Positions 25,539-35,531 of a stretch of 64,000 bases of DNA are shown one piece after another. Each line of letters opens with the position of its first letter. Within the stretch, counting starts at the first letter, position 1. The stretch spans positions 62,001-126,000 of the forward strand of contig NZ_JABEQE010000013.1 of the NCBI RefSeq assembly GCF_014174375.1, written 5' to 3'. Made by a program: the position numbers and the translations under genes. The DNA is from Gluconacetobacter asukensis. Lineage in GTDB: Bacteria > Pseudomonadota > Alphaproteobacteria > Acetobacterales > Acetobacteraceae. The notes below the pieces were generated by a model. The model made no database searches, had not been told where the DNA came from, and worked only from the letters and a program-made list of their open reading frames with translations.

Positions 25539-25811
25539 ATGCCCGTTCCATCATCGAAGAAATGGTTTGCCGCGAAGCGTTATGGCATCGGTGCGGGCCT
25601 GCCTGTCGCGTGGCAGGGCTGGGTGACGCTGCTGCTGCTGTTCCTCGGGGCCGTTCTGTCCGTTTCGGCCATTCCGGTATTTTTTCATTCCACCATTGCG
25701 GTTTTTGTCGAAATCGTAATCATTCTCGTCATCCTGGCTGTCTTTCTCGTGGTTTGCGCGGCGAAGACGGAAGGAGGTTGGAGGTGGCGCTGGGGTGACG
25801 AACGCGAGTGA
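25539..25811 (+). CDS. small two-helix membrane protein, unknown function
   Basis: 90 residues from MPVPSSKKW. The segment WFAAKRYGIGAGLPVAWQGW, then two hydrophobic helices (WVTLLLLFLGAVLSVSAIPVFF and IAVFVEIVIILVILAVFLVVC), then a Trp/Arg-rich tail match a widespread class of short proteins with an Rxxxx-G-x-PxxWQGW motif. Function unknown. Longer in-frame starts at 25485 are less likely. Confidence 0.65.
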   Translation: MPVPSSKKWFAAKRYGIGAGLPVAWQGWVTLLLLFLGAVLSVSAIPVFFHSTIAVFVEIVIILVILAVFLVVCAAKTEGGWRWRWGDERE

Positions 25812-25877
25812 CCTCCGGAACCGGGCGAGGTTGATGCAAGGTTGGATGCGGCGGGTGTGGGCGATGTGGGGACTGGC

Positions 25878-27218
25878 ATGAAGCATATTTCCGCTGCCAG
25901 TCCGGCGGGGGCCCATGGCTGGCGGCCGATCGTCATCATGGCGCTGCTGTTCTTCAGCATCGGCTTCGTCACCTGGCTGAACGGGCCGCTGATCACGTTC
26001 GTGCAGCTTGCCTTCAGCCTCAGCGATGTCGCGGCCTTTCTGGTTCCATCCTGTTTTTATCTGGCTTATTTCGTTTTTCCGCTGCCCGCGATGCTGCTGG
26101 CGCGCCGGACCGGGCTGAAGGCCGGCATGGCGATCGCGCTGATGGTGATGGCGGGCGGCACGGCGCTGTTTGGCGAATGCGTGACCGGGCGCTGGTATCC
26201 TGGCGCGCTGGCGGGGCTGGGGGTCATCGGTGCCGGCCTGTCGCTGCTGCAGGTGACGATCAATCCGTATGTCACGCTGCTGGGGCCGCATGATCGCGCG
26301 GCGCAGCGGATCGCGATCATGGGCACGGCGAACAAATTCGCCGGCATCCTGGCGCCGCTGGTCTTCGCTTCCCTGGTGATGCGCGATATCGGCGGCATTG
26401 CCACCCTGGTTCAGGGAGCGCCGTCCCTGGCCGCGCGGGATGCCGTGCTGATGCATTTCACCCGCGCGGTGCATGCGCCGTACCTGTTCATGGCCGTGCT
26501 GCTGCTGGTGATGGCGGTGTGGGTCCTGCGGTCGCGCCTGCCGGATATCGGGATCGGGCCGGAGGTGTCGGGGCCGGCCGACAGGAGGGATGGGGGCCTG
26601 TTCCTGCTGGCGCTCGGGGTGTTCAGCACGTTCCTTTATGTCGGGGTGGAAGTCATGGCGGGGGATGCGATCGGCCTGTATGGCCGCTCCTTCGGCCTGT
26701 CGCTGGACGTGACCAAATATTTTACCGCCGTGACCCTGGCGGCGATGCTGGCGGGGTATCTGGCCGGCATGGTGGTGGTGCCGCGTCTGGTGTCGCAACT
26801 GCGCTATATGGGGCTGTCCTGCGCCATGGGGCTGGCGCTGTGCGCGGCGGCGTGGATGACGACGGGCCTGGCGTCCGTGCTGTGCGTGGCGCTGCTCGGC
26901 TTTGCCAATGCGATGATCATGCCGGCGCTGTTTCCGGTGGTCATGCGGACGATGGGCCGGCATGCCGAGCATGCGGCGTCATTGCTGGTGATGGCGTTTT
27001 GCGGTGGGGGCGTGCTGCCGCAAATATTTGTGCATCTGGCGCGGCTTTGCGGGGCGCACGCCGCCTTCGTGCTTGTTGCGGCGCCGGTCTATCTGGTCAT
27101 TCTGGCTTACGTATTGATTTTATTCACGTCTCCCAACTCCGATATGAGGGTGTCAAAAAATGTCCCTTTTCATATTCCGGAGAACGACAATGACGTCTGC
27201 GCGACCATCAGATTTTAA
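25878..27218 (+). CDS. sugar MFS transporter (FucP/GluP-like)
   Basis: About 446 residues with 12 predicted membrane helices. The N-terminal GFVTWLNGPLITFVQLAFSLS, the QVTINPYVTLLGP block and TANKFAGILAPL are typical of the fucose/glucose-galactose proton symporter family. I chose MKHISAASPAG. The last ~20 residues (after TSPNSDMRVSKN) enter AT-rich DNA and overlap the following gene by 29 bp, so the original C-terminus may have been replaced. Substrate uncertain. Confidence 0.8.
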   Translation: MKHISAASPAGAHGWRPIVIMALLFFSIGFVTWLNGPLITFVQLAFSLSDVAAFLVPSCFYLAYFVFPLPAMLLARRTGLKAGMAIALMVMAGGTALFGECVTGRWYPGALAGLGVIGAGLSLLQVTINPYVTLLGPHDRAAQRIAIMGTANKFAGILAPLVFASLVMRDIGGIATLVQGAPSLAARDAVLMHFTRAVHAPYLFMAVLLLVMAVWVLRSRLPDIGIGPEVSGPADRRDGGLFLLALGVFSTFLYVGVEVMAGDAIGLYGRSFGLSLDVTKYFTAVTLAAMLAGYLAGMVVVPRLVSQLRYMGLSCAMGLALCAAAWMTTGLASVLCVALLGFANAMIMPALFPVVMRTMGRHAEHAASLLVMAFCGGGVLPQIFVHLARLCGAHAAFVLVAAPVYLVILAYVLILFTSPNSDMRVSKNVPFHIPENDNDVCATIRF

Positions 27219-27579
27219 AGCGATAGCGTCGGATTACTTTGATCAATTCATAGCGTCGGGGCAGCCATTTAGTGGGGTCAAAGGAGTCCCAATGACGAGC
27301 TTGCTCGAGGATTACCTCCAGGAGCATGAAATATATAATGTCTCTTCCGCAGTGGATTTCTTAAAGAAATGTGGATTTGGGTTGGTTTATCAGGATGTTG
27401 ATAAGAGATTGAACGTATCTAGACAATTTAGAAAGTTATGGCTTGGAAAATCCACGAAAATTGTAAGGGGTATATTTCCTCTATTGCCTACGGAGCTCTA
27501 TGCGTCAGTTTACATCTCGAATGATGACGCCGAAAAAATTGGAAAACTTGAATTAACTGCTTTCCCCTCTGCCTTTTAA
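27190..27579 (+). CDS. AT-rich orphan protein, unknown
   Basis: 129 residues from an ATG with CGGAGA about 8 nt upstream; a longer start at 27160 is possible. Codon use is AT-rich, with many AAA, ATA, TTT and GAT codons, unlike all neighbours, which suggests recent transfer. It is soluble, has no signal or membrane segment and is mixed alpha/beta (SLLEDYLQEHEIYNVSSAVD, FLKKCGFGLVYQDVDKRLNV). I do not recognise a family. It overlaps the end of the MFS gene. Confidence 0.55.
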   Translation: MTSARPSDFKAIASDYFDQFIASGQPFSGVKGVPMTSLLEDYLQEHEIYNVSSAVDFLKKCGFGLVYQDVDKRLNVSRQFRKLWLGKSTKIVRGIFPLLPTELYASVYISNDDAEKIGKLELTAFPSAF

Positions 27580-27713
27580 GGGGATTTTTATGCCATGTCT
27601 GAAGAAACGATCCAGGTTATCTTTCAGCCAATCCAAGGCGCCAGTTTGCGGCCTGATGGTGCGTCGTGAAGGGCGCGCGCCGTTGGAGGCGCGCATCTGA
27701 TGCCGGCCTGTCG

Positions 27714-28670
27714 TCAGGGATGAGGTGCCGGCGGCACCGACGGTTGCGGTGGCTGATAGAGTGAGAGGGCGGCGATCGGCTGAACGAAGATCTCGCGCCG
27801 GTTCCAGGGAATCCAGACCCGGTGGCGGCGGAGGAATTCCGCCCCCAGGAGGCTGTGATCGGTCTCGCCGATCCTCAGGACGGGATGGTTGAAGCGGAAG
27901 GGACCGAGTTCAAGACTGTCGAACCTGTGCAGGAATCGGGCTGTTTTCTCGTCGTCAATGCCGAAGCCGATGCCCTTGCGATCATTGGCGAGGTCGGATT
28001 TCCTGACGCCTGCCTCTTCGGCATCGTCCGCGGAAATCAGGGTATTAAACGCGCCGCTGTCGAGAATCGCGTCCATGGCATGGTTGTTGAGTTTGACGCG
28101 GACGATGATCTTGGTCTGATCCCTGCCGTCATGGTCGGTGGGGACCTCGTAATAGGCGCCGGTCCAGTGCGGGATGATGCCCTTGCAGCCATGGACATCG
28201 TACAAATTGACCCGATGGTTCGGCAGGTCGAAGACGACATCGTAACTAGACAGGAAGTCGGCGCCGAGAAGCCCGACAATGGGACGCCCCTTGATGGTGC
28301 GACCGTCCATCAGCTTGCCGACGGCGACGAAGGATACATCCGAAGCCGTTGCACTGCCCAGGCCAACCGTATGGGCCGTGACGATCGTGCCGGTGGTTTC
28401 GCCGCCGACACCACGCAGGCGGACCTGCCGGAAGCTGGAATCCAGGTCGAGCTTGTCGACCTGCTGCGGCCAGATGCTGCTGACGATGGCACCGGTATCG
28501 ACGATGAGTGCCACGGGATGCCCATTGACGGTCGCCTTGACGACCGGGGAACCGCGATCGTTCAGGACGTCCAGATCGCCGACCGAGGCGATGGTGCAGG
28601 AGCCGTTATCAGCGCATGCGCTGAGGCCGAGGGGGATGCACAACGGCAACCAGCGCAGGGATCGAAACAT
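27714..28670 (-). CDS. double retropepsin-like aspartyl protease lipoprotein
   Basis: 318 residues. Lipobox LSAC gives lipidated Cys19. Two tandem retropepsin-like halves follow, with catalytic Asp58 in LIVDTGA and Asp204 in AILDSGA, each with a downstream hydrophobic-Gly element (GLLGADFL and LLGAEFLRRH). Bacterial single-chain, two-lobed versions are periplasmic and mostly uncharacterised. It stands alone between convergent or unlinked genes. Confidence 0.78.
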   Translation of the reverse strand: MFRSLRWLPLCIPLGLSACADNGSCTIASVGDLDVLNDRGSPVVKATVNGHPVALIVDTGAIVSSIWPQQVDKLDLDSSFRQVRLRGVGGETTGTIVTAHTVGLGSATASDVSFVAVGKLMDGRTIKGRPIVGLLGADFLSSYDVVFDLPNHRVNLYDVHGCKGIIPHWTGAYYEVPTDHDGRDQTKIIVRVKLNNHAMDAILDSGAFNTLISADDAEEAGVRKSDLANDRKGIGFGIDDEKTARFLHRFDSLELGPFRFNHPVLRIGETDHSLLGAEFLRRHRVWIPWNRREIFVQPIAALSLYQPPQPSVPPAPHP

Positions 28671-28731
28671 GGCGTCATGTTAGGATGTTATGAAATCCTG
28701 GCAAGGCGTTGCGGGCGTGGCGAGGCGCTGG

Positions 28732-29874
28732 TCAGCACCCCGCCCCGGCGCGGGTGAACCAGGGGACCATGCGGCGCAAAGCCTCTTCCAGCCGGTCGGT
28801 CGAGACCGCAAAGCTGAAGCGCATGAAGCGATTGCCTTCGACGGGGTCGAAATCCAGCCCTGGCGCGGTGGCGACGCCGGTATCGGCCAGCAGCCGGGCG
28901 CAGAAGGCCAGGCTGTCATTCGTCAGATGCCCGATATCGGCATAGATGTAGAAGGCGCCGTCGGGTGGTGCGATGCGCTCGATCCCCAGTTCCGGCAGGC
29001 GCTCCAGGAGCAGGTCGCGATTGTGGCGGTACATGCGGACATGGCCCTCCAGCTCCTCGCGGCAGTCGAAGGCGACCAGTCCGGCATGCTGGCTGAGCGA
29101 GGGCGGGGTGAGGAACATGTTGCCCACGCGTGTCTGCACTGCCTCGATCAGCGACGGGGGGGCGACCAGCCAGCCCAGCCGCCAGCCGGCCATGCTGAAA
29201 TATTTCGAGAAGCTGTTGACGACCAGCGCCTCGGGCTCGTCCTGCAGGATCGAGCGGACCGGCCCGACATAGCTCAGCCCATGATAGATCTCGTCGGAGA
29301 CGATGCGGATGCCCCGGTCGCGGCAGAGAGCGACGATGGCCTGCATCTCGGCTTCCGACAGGATCGTGCCGGTGGGGTTGGCGGGGCTGGCCAGGATGAT
29401 GCCGTCCGGCGGCGGGTCCAGCGCCGCGATGGCGGCCGCCGAAAGCTGGAAACGCTCGGCCGGGCCGCAGGGGATCTCGACCGGTTCCATATACAGGGCC
29501 CGCAATGTGTTGCGGTAGGCGACATAGCCCGGCCGGGCCAGCGCGACCCGTGCGCCGGGCTTGAAGGCGCTGTTCAGCGCCAGGACGAAGGCCGGCGAGG
29601 CCCCGCAGGTCAGCCAGATCTGTTCGGGCTGGACGGTGGCGCCATAGGTTTCCTGATAATGGCGGGCGATGCGCGCCTTGAGCGGCGTGCTCTCCCAATA
29701 GCCCATGGCGTCGCTGTCCAGGACGCGGTGGGCCTCGGTGATCGCCGCCTTCGGCGCGCCGGTCGAGGGCTGGCCGAATTCCATATGCACGATGTCGCGC
29801 CCTTCCGCCGCCATCTGGTGGGCCAGGGTGCTGAGCCCGACGGCGTGGAAGGGATCGATGCGGGGGACGGTCAT
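28732..29874 (-). CDS. class I/II PLP-dependent aminotransferase
   Basis: 380 residues from MTVPRIDPFHAVG; an in-frame extension to 30033 would run through a hairpin and looks non-coding. Fold-type I signatures are ASPANPTGTI, SDEIYHGLSY and the PLP-lysine motif NSFSKYFSMAGWRLGW. It resembles aspartate/aromatic-type aminotransferases, but the substrate is not evident from the neighbours (a sugar transporter upstream on the same strand). Confidence 0.85.
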   Translation of the reverse strand: MTVPRIDPFHAVGLSTLAHQMAAEGRDIVHMEFGQPSTGAPKAAITEAHRVLDSDAMGYWESTPLKARIARHYQETYGATVQPEQIWLTCGASPAFVLALNSAFKPGARVALARPGYVAYRNTLRALYMEPVEIPCGPAERFQLSAAAIAALDPPPDGIILASPANPTGTILSEAEMQAIVALCRDRGIRIVSDEIYHGLSYVGPVRSILQDEPEALVVNSFSKYFSMAGWRLGWLVAPPSLIEAVQTRVGNMFLTPPSLSQHAGLVAFDCREELEGHVRMYRHNRDLLLERLPELGIERIAPPDGAFYIYADIGHLTNDSLAFCARLLADTGVATAPGLDFDPVEGNRFMRFSFAVSTDRLEEALRRMVPWFTRAGAGC

Positions 29875-29957
29875 GGGCGGGCCTCGTCCGGCGTGGGAGG
29901 GCGAATCCTGTCGGCATAGTCGCCCCTCCGGTCGCCGACAAGCGGTCGTGCGACTGG

Positions 29958-29979
29958 AGGGGGCTTTTGAGCCCCCTTT
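29958..29979. terminator. hairpin between sugar porter and aminotransferase
   Basis: AGGGGGC (29958-29964) and GCCCCCT (29971-29977) form a 7-bp stem. It lies just past the stop of the minus-strand sugar porter. There is no T tract in that direction, so termination is probably partial. Confidence 0.45.
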
Positions 29980-29983
29980 GACG

Positions 29984-31372
29984 TTACCGGCCCAGCTGGT
30001 GCCCGCTGGCGGTACGCAGGAACGTGCCGGCACGCAGCCGGCCCTCGATTTCCTCGAGCGACAGGCCGCGCGTTTCGGGGACGAAGCGCAGCACGAACAG
30101 ATAGGCCAGGGCGTTGATCAGCCCGAACAGCAGGAAGGTGCCGCCGGCGCCGAACCCCTGGACCATCGACAGGGTCGTCATCGAGATCAGCAGGTCGGCC
30201 CCCCAATGCGCCGCCGCCGCCAGGCCCATGCCCTTGCCGCGCACCGAGAGCGGAAAGACCTCGGCCCCGATGATCCAGATGGTGACCGACAGGCTGCCGA
30301 CATTCAGCACCGCATAGCCCAGCAGCGACGCCACCATCAGCCAGGGATGCGACGTGCCCCCCGAGGCCTGCATGTGGAACAGCTCGGCCAGTACCAGCAG
30401 GCACAGGCTGGCCCCCGGCAGGAACCACAGCAGCAGGGCACGCCGGCCGATCGCCTCGACCGCCCAGTTGCCGAACAATGTCGCGACGATGATTGCGATC
30501 CCGACCGCGACCGAGGTGAGGAGGGCCGAGCCCTGGCCGAACCCGGCGCCGGAAAAGATGGTAGGGGCATAATAGAGAACGGCATTGATGCCGCTGAGCT
30601 GACAGAGCAGGGCGACGCCGATTGCAGCCACCAGGGCGGGGCGAATCCACGGGCGGGCCAGTTCCGACCAGGGTTCCTGCCGGTCGTGCGCATCGATGAT
30701 GCTTTGCAGTTCTTCCTCTGCCGTGTGGTGGCTTTCGCGCACCCGGCGCAGGACGGTCCGCGCGCCTTCGAAATCGCCTTGCATGGCCAGCCAGCGCGGG
30801 CTGTTGGGCAGGAAGGCCATGCCCAGCAGCAGGATCACGGCGGGAATGATCCCCAGCCCGAACATGAGCCGCCAGCTTTCATGCCGGAGCAGGTAGCCGG
30901 TGACGAACGAGACCAGGAGCCCGCAGACCACTGCGAGCTGGAAGAGGCCCACCAGACGCCCGCGCCGGTGGGCCGGGGCCAGCTCGGAGATGTAGAGCGG
31001 CACGATCTGCGATGCCGCGCCCACCGCCAGTCCCAGCACGAAGCGTGCTGCGGTCAGCATCCAGGTACCATTGGCCAGTGAGGCGACGAGCGTACCGAGG
31101 ATGAAGATTGCGGCGGCCACCATGACGGTGCGCCGCCGGCCGCCGCGGTCGGACAGGGGCGCAGCCCCCAGGCAGCCCACCAGCGCCCCGGCGATGATGG
31201 CCGAGGTGACGATCTGCTGGCCGCCGATATCCAGATGGAACTGCGGAGTGATCTGCAGCAGGGCCGCGGAGATGATGCCGGTGTCATACCCGAACAGCAG
31301 CCCGCCGGCGGCGGAAATGCCCGCGATGACATTGATGAGCAGTTTGGCCTGCGAATTTTCTATTTCATTCAT
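29984..31372 (-). CDS. sugar:proton symporter, MFS sugar porter family
   Basis: 462 residues and 12 membrane helices. Sugar-porter signatures are GYDTGIISAAL, the DRGGRRR loop, PLYISELAPAHRRGRLV, QLSGINAVLYYAP and the closing PETRGLSLEEIE. It resembles GalP/XylE-type proton symporters for hexoses or pentoses. It is divergent from pckA across about 300 bp. Confidence 0.92.
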   Translation of the reverse strand: MNEIENSQAKLLINVIAGISAAGGLLFGYDTGIISAALLQITPQFHLDIGGQQIVTSAIIAGALVGCLGAAPLSDRGGRRRTVMVAAAIFILGTLVASLANGTWMLTAARFVLGLAVGAASQIVPLYISELAPAHRRGRLVGLFQLAVVCGLLVSFVTGYLLRHESWRLMFGLGIIPAVILLLGMAFLPNSPRWLAMQGDFEGARTVLRRVRESHHTAEEELQSIIDAHDRQEPWSELARPWIRPALVAAIGVALLCQLSGINAVLYYAPTIFSGAGFGQGSALLTSVAVGIAIIVATLFGNWAVEAIGRRALLLWFLPGASLCLLVLAELFHMQASGGTSHPWLMVASLLGYAVLNVGSLSVTIWIIGAEVFPLSVRGKGMGLAAAAHWGADLLISMTTLSMVQGFGAGGTFLLFGLINALAYLFVLRFVPETRGLSLEEIEGRLRAGTFLRTASGHQLGR

Positions 31373-31673
31373 TTAGTTATTCTATGAACTGATTCGGAAA
31401 AAATCAAAGCAAAGCAGGGTGTCCGGTACAAAAAGACGGCGGTTTCGGACGAATTTGTGATAGTTTGCTATCGTCTTTCAAGAAACTTTCCGACAATGGG
31501 ATGCGCAGTCGGGGAGAAGGCAAGAGGAGAGGCAAGACAATACTGGAAAACGCGATCACGAATTTGTGACAGGGCGAGGGGACATCGATCAGGAAGTTGC
31601 CACGCTGATCGGGTCACACTCGCCATCCCCAGACGACACATCGGGGAAACAATGATCGGGAAACGGAAAAAGA
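31373..31673. promoter_or_regulatory. pckA / sugar porter divergent control region
   Basis: 301 bp without a gene. It holds two copies of a 15-nt element, ACGAATTTGTGATAG (31449-31463) and ACGAATTTGTGACAG (31558-31572). The first copy overlaps a dyad GATAG-TTTG-CTATC (31459-31472). A second inverted repeat CGATCAG-N12-CTGATCG is at 31586-31611. The layout suggests a regulator bound at two sites controlling sugar uptake against gluconeogenesis; its identity is unknown. Confidence 0.5.
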
Positions 31674-33293
31674 ATGAACAACAATAATATATTCCGGCCT
31701 GCGGGTTCAGAACACGCGACAAGGGGCACCGGCCTGAATCATGCCGGGGCCGTGCATGCCAATCTCCATGCGCCCGAGCTGATCGGGCATGCGATTCGCC
31801 GGGATGAGGGCGCCTTGTCTTCCGGCGGGGCGCTGATGGTGCGCACCGGCCTGCATACCGGCCGTTCGGTGCAGGACAAGTTCATCGTCGACGAAGCCTC
31901 GACGCGCGACGGCGTCTGGTGGGGGGAGATCAACGTGGCGCTGCCGGCGGATTCGTTCCTGCGGGTCTGCGACCATGTGCGTGGCTATCTGGCCGGGCAG
32001 GAGCTGTTTACCCAGGATCTGTATGCGGGTGCCGACCCGGCCCATCGCATCCGCGTCCGTCTGGTGACGACCCATGCATGGCATGCGCTGTTCGCGCGCA
32101 ACATGTTCATCCGGCCGCCTTCGTCCGAGCTGCCGGGGTTCGAGCCGGATTTCGTGATCCTGCATGCGCCGGACCTTGAACTCGACCCGGCGCGGCATGG
32201 GGTGCGCGGTGGCACCGGAATCATCCTGTCGCTGGAGCAGCGGCTGGTGGTGATTGCCGGCACCCAGTATGCCGGCGAGATCAAGAAATCCATCTTCACG
32301 GTCATGAACTGGCTGCTGCCGGAGCAGGATGTCATGCCGATGCATTGCTCGGCCAATATCGGGCCTGGCGGCGATGTGGCCCTGTTCTTCGGCCTGTCGG
32401 GCACCGGCAAGACCACGCTGTCTTCCGATGCCTCGCGCCAGTTGATCGGCGATGACGAGCATGGCTGGTCGAAGGATGGCGTGTTCAATGTCGAGGGGGG
32501 CTGTTACGCCAAGGTGATCGGCCTGAAGCGCGAGGCCGAGCCGGAGATCTGGGATGCATCGCACCGGTTCGGCACCGTGCTGGAGAATGTGGTGGCCGAT
32601 CGCGACGGCGTGCCGGACTTCATGCATGGCGGGCTGACGGAAAACACGCGTGCCTGCTATCCGATCGATTTCGTGGCCAATGCCAGTCCGGACGGTCAGG
32701 GCGGGGTGCCGCGCCATGTGGTGATGCTGACGGCCGATGCGTTCGGCGTGCTGCCCCCCATTGCGCGGCTGACCCCGGCGCAGGCGGTGTATCATTTCCT
32801 CTCGGGCTATACGGCGCGGATCGCCGGGACCGAGAAGGGGCTGGGGAAGGAGCCGCAGGCGACCTTCAGCGCCTGTTTCGGCGCGCCGTTCCTGCCGCGC
32901 CCGCCGGAACTGTATGGCGAACGGCTGGCGGCCAGCCTGGCGCGCACGCCGGTGACATGCTGGCTGGTGAATACCGGCTGGACCGGCGGGCCGTACGGGA
33001 CCGGCCGGCGGATCGCGCTGGCCCAGACGCGTGCGCTGGTCAATGCCGCGCTGGACGGGCGGCTGGACGACGTGCCCTTCCGGGTCGAGGAGCATTTCGG
33101 CCTGTCGATCCCGACTCATGTGCCCGGCGTGCCGGACAGTCTGCTGGACCCGGCCTCGACCTGGGCCGATCCGGCAGCCTATGCGCGCGCGGCCGCGGAC
33201 CTCGCGGGGCGGTTCGAGAAGAATTTCGAGACCTTCCGTGACGGGTGTGCGCCCGAGGTTCAGGAGGCCGCGATCCGCCCCCGCGCGGTGTGA
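31674..33293 (+). CDS. pckA: phosphoenolpyruvate carboxykinase (ATP)
   Basis: 539-residue gluconeogenic enzyme: oxaloacetate + ATP to PEP + CO2 + ADP. It shows the kinase-1a P-loop GLSGTGKTT (240-248), kinase-2 LIGDDEHGWS, MHCSAN substrate residues, RTGLHTGRSVQDKF, and the adenine-binding NTGWTGGPYGTGRR. It should connect acetate and lactate growth to sugar synthesis. It is divergent from a sugar symporter with shared control DNA. Confidence 0.96.
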   Translation: MNNNNIFRPAGSEHATRGTGLNHAGAVHANLHAPELIGHAIRRDEGALSSGGALMVRTGLHTGRSVQDKFIVDEASTRDGVWWGEINVALPADSFLRVCDHVRGYLAGQELFTQDLYAGADPAHRIRVRLVTTHAWHALFARNMFIRPPSSELPGFEPDFVILHAPDLELDPARHGVRGGTGIILSLEQRLVVIAGTQYAGEIKKSIFTVMNWLLPEQDVMPMHCSANIGPGGDVALFFGLSGTGKTTLSSDASRQLIGDDEHGWSKDGVFNVEGGCYAKVIGLKREAEPEIWDASHRFGTVLENVVADRDGVPDFMHGGLTENTRACYPIDFVANASPDGQGGVPRHVVMLTADAFGVLPPIARLTPAQAVYHFLSGYTARIAGTEKGLGKEPQATFSACFGAPFLPRPPELYGERLAASLARTPVTCWLVNTGWTGGPYGTGRRIALAQTRALVNAALDGRLDDVPFRVEEHFGLSIPTHVPGVPDSLLDPASTWADPAAYARAAADLAGRFEKNFETFRDGCAPEVQEAAIRPRAV

Positions 33294-33391
33294 ACGGACG
33301 GTGGCGCCGCGCGAGAATGTGACGCGTGGCGCCATCGGCGCGTGCCGGTTGCTCTTGACCCCATCCCTCGGGCCGGGACTAAGATCGCCCC

Positions 33392-33490
33392 GTTCTCCGG
33401 GGAGTCGCATGCGAGCGGCTGAGAGAGGGGTGTTTTCCCCCTGACCCGTCGAACCTGATCCGGGTTATGCCGGCGAAGGGATGGGAATTG
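33392..33490 (+). ncRNA. TPP riboswitch (THI element)
   Basis: The leader of thiC contains the conserved THI-box pieces in order: CGGGGAG, the GGCTGAGAGA pyrimidine-binding arm (33417-33426), ACCCGTCGAACCTGATCCGG and the CGGCGAAGGGA end (to about 33482). Thiamine pyrophosphate binding would shut off thiC, probably by hiding its ribosome site. The boundaries are approximate. Confidence 0.93.
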
Positions 33491-33551
33491 AGCGCGGCGC
33501 CGCGATGTGCCGTCCGTCAAGACATTTCGCGCCGGCGCGCCCCCTCCATGA

Positions 33552-35453
<1,902 letters not shown>

Positions 35454-35460
35454 GGTTTCT

Positions 35461-35482
35461 GTTCTTTTTTGAAAAAAAGAAC
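35461..35482 (+). terminator. A/T-rich hairpin terminator after thiC
   Basis: GTTCTTTTTT (35461-35470) and AAAAAAGAAC (35473-35482) pair perfectly around a 2-nt loop, 8 nt past the thiC stop. The run CAAAAAACTTTT follows. Confidence 0.7.
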
Positions 35483-35531
35483 CAAAAAACTTTTGATCTG
35501 TTAAGGACTGTCCTGCGGGCTTCGTAAAGCC

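Noticed and set aside
31457-31687. 76-codon frame upstream of pckA
   Set aside because: Contains the regulatory repeats, lacks a ribosome site and overlaps the pckA start.
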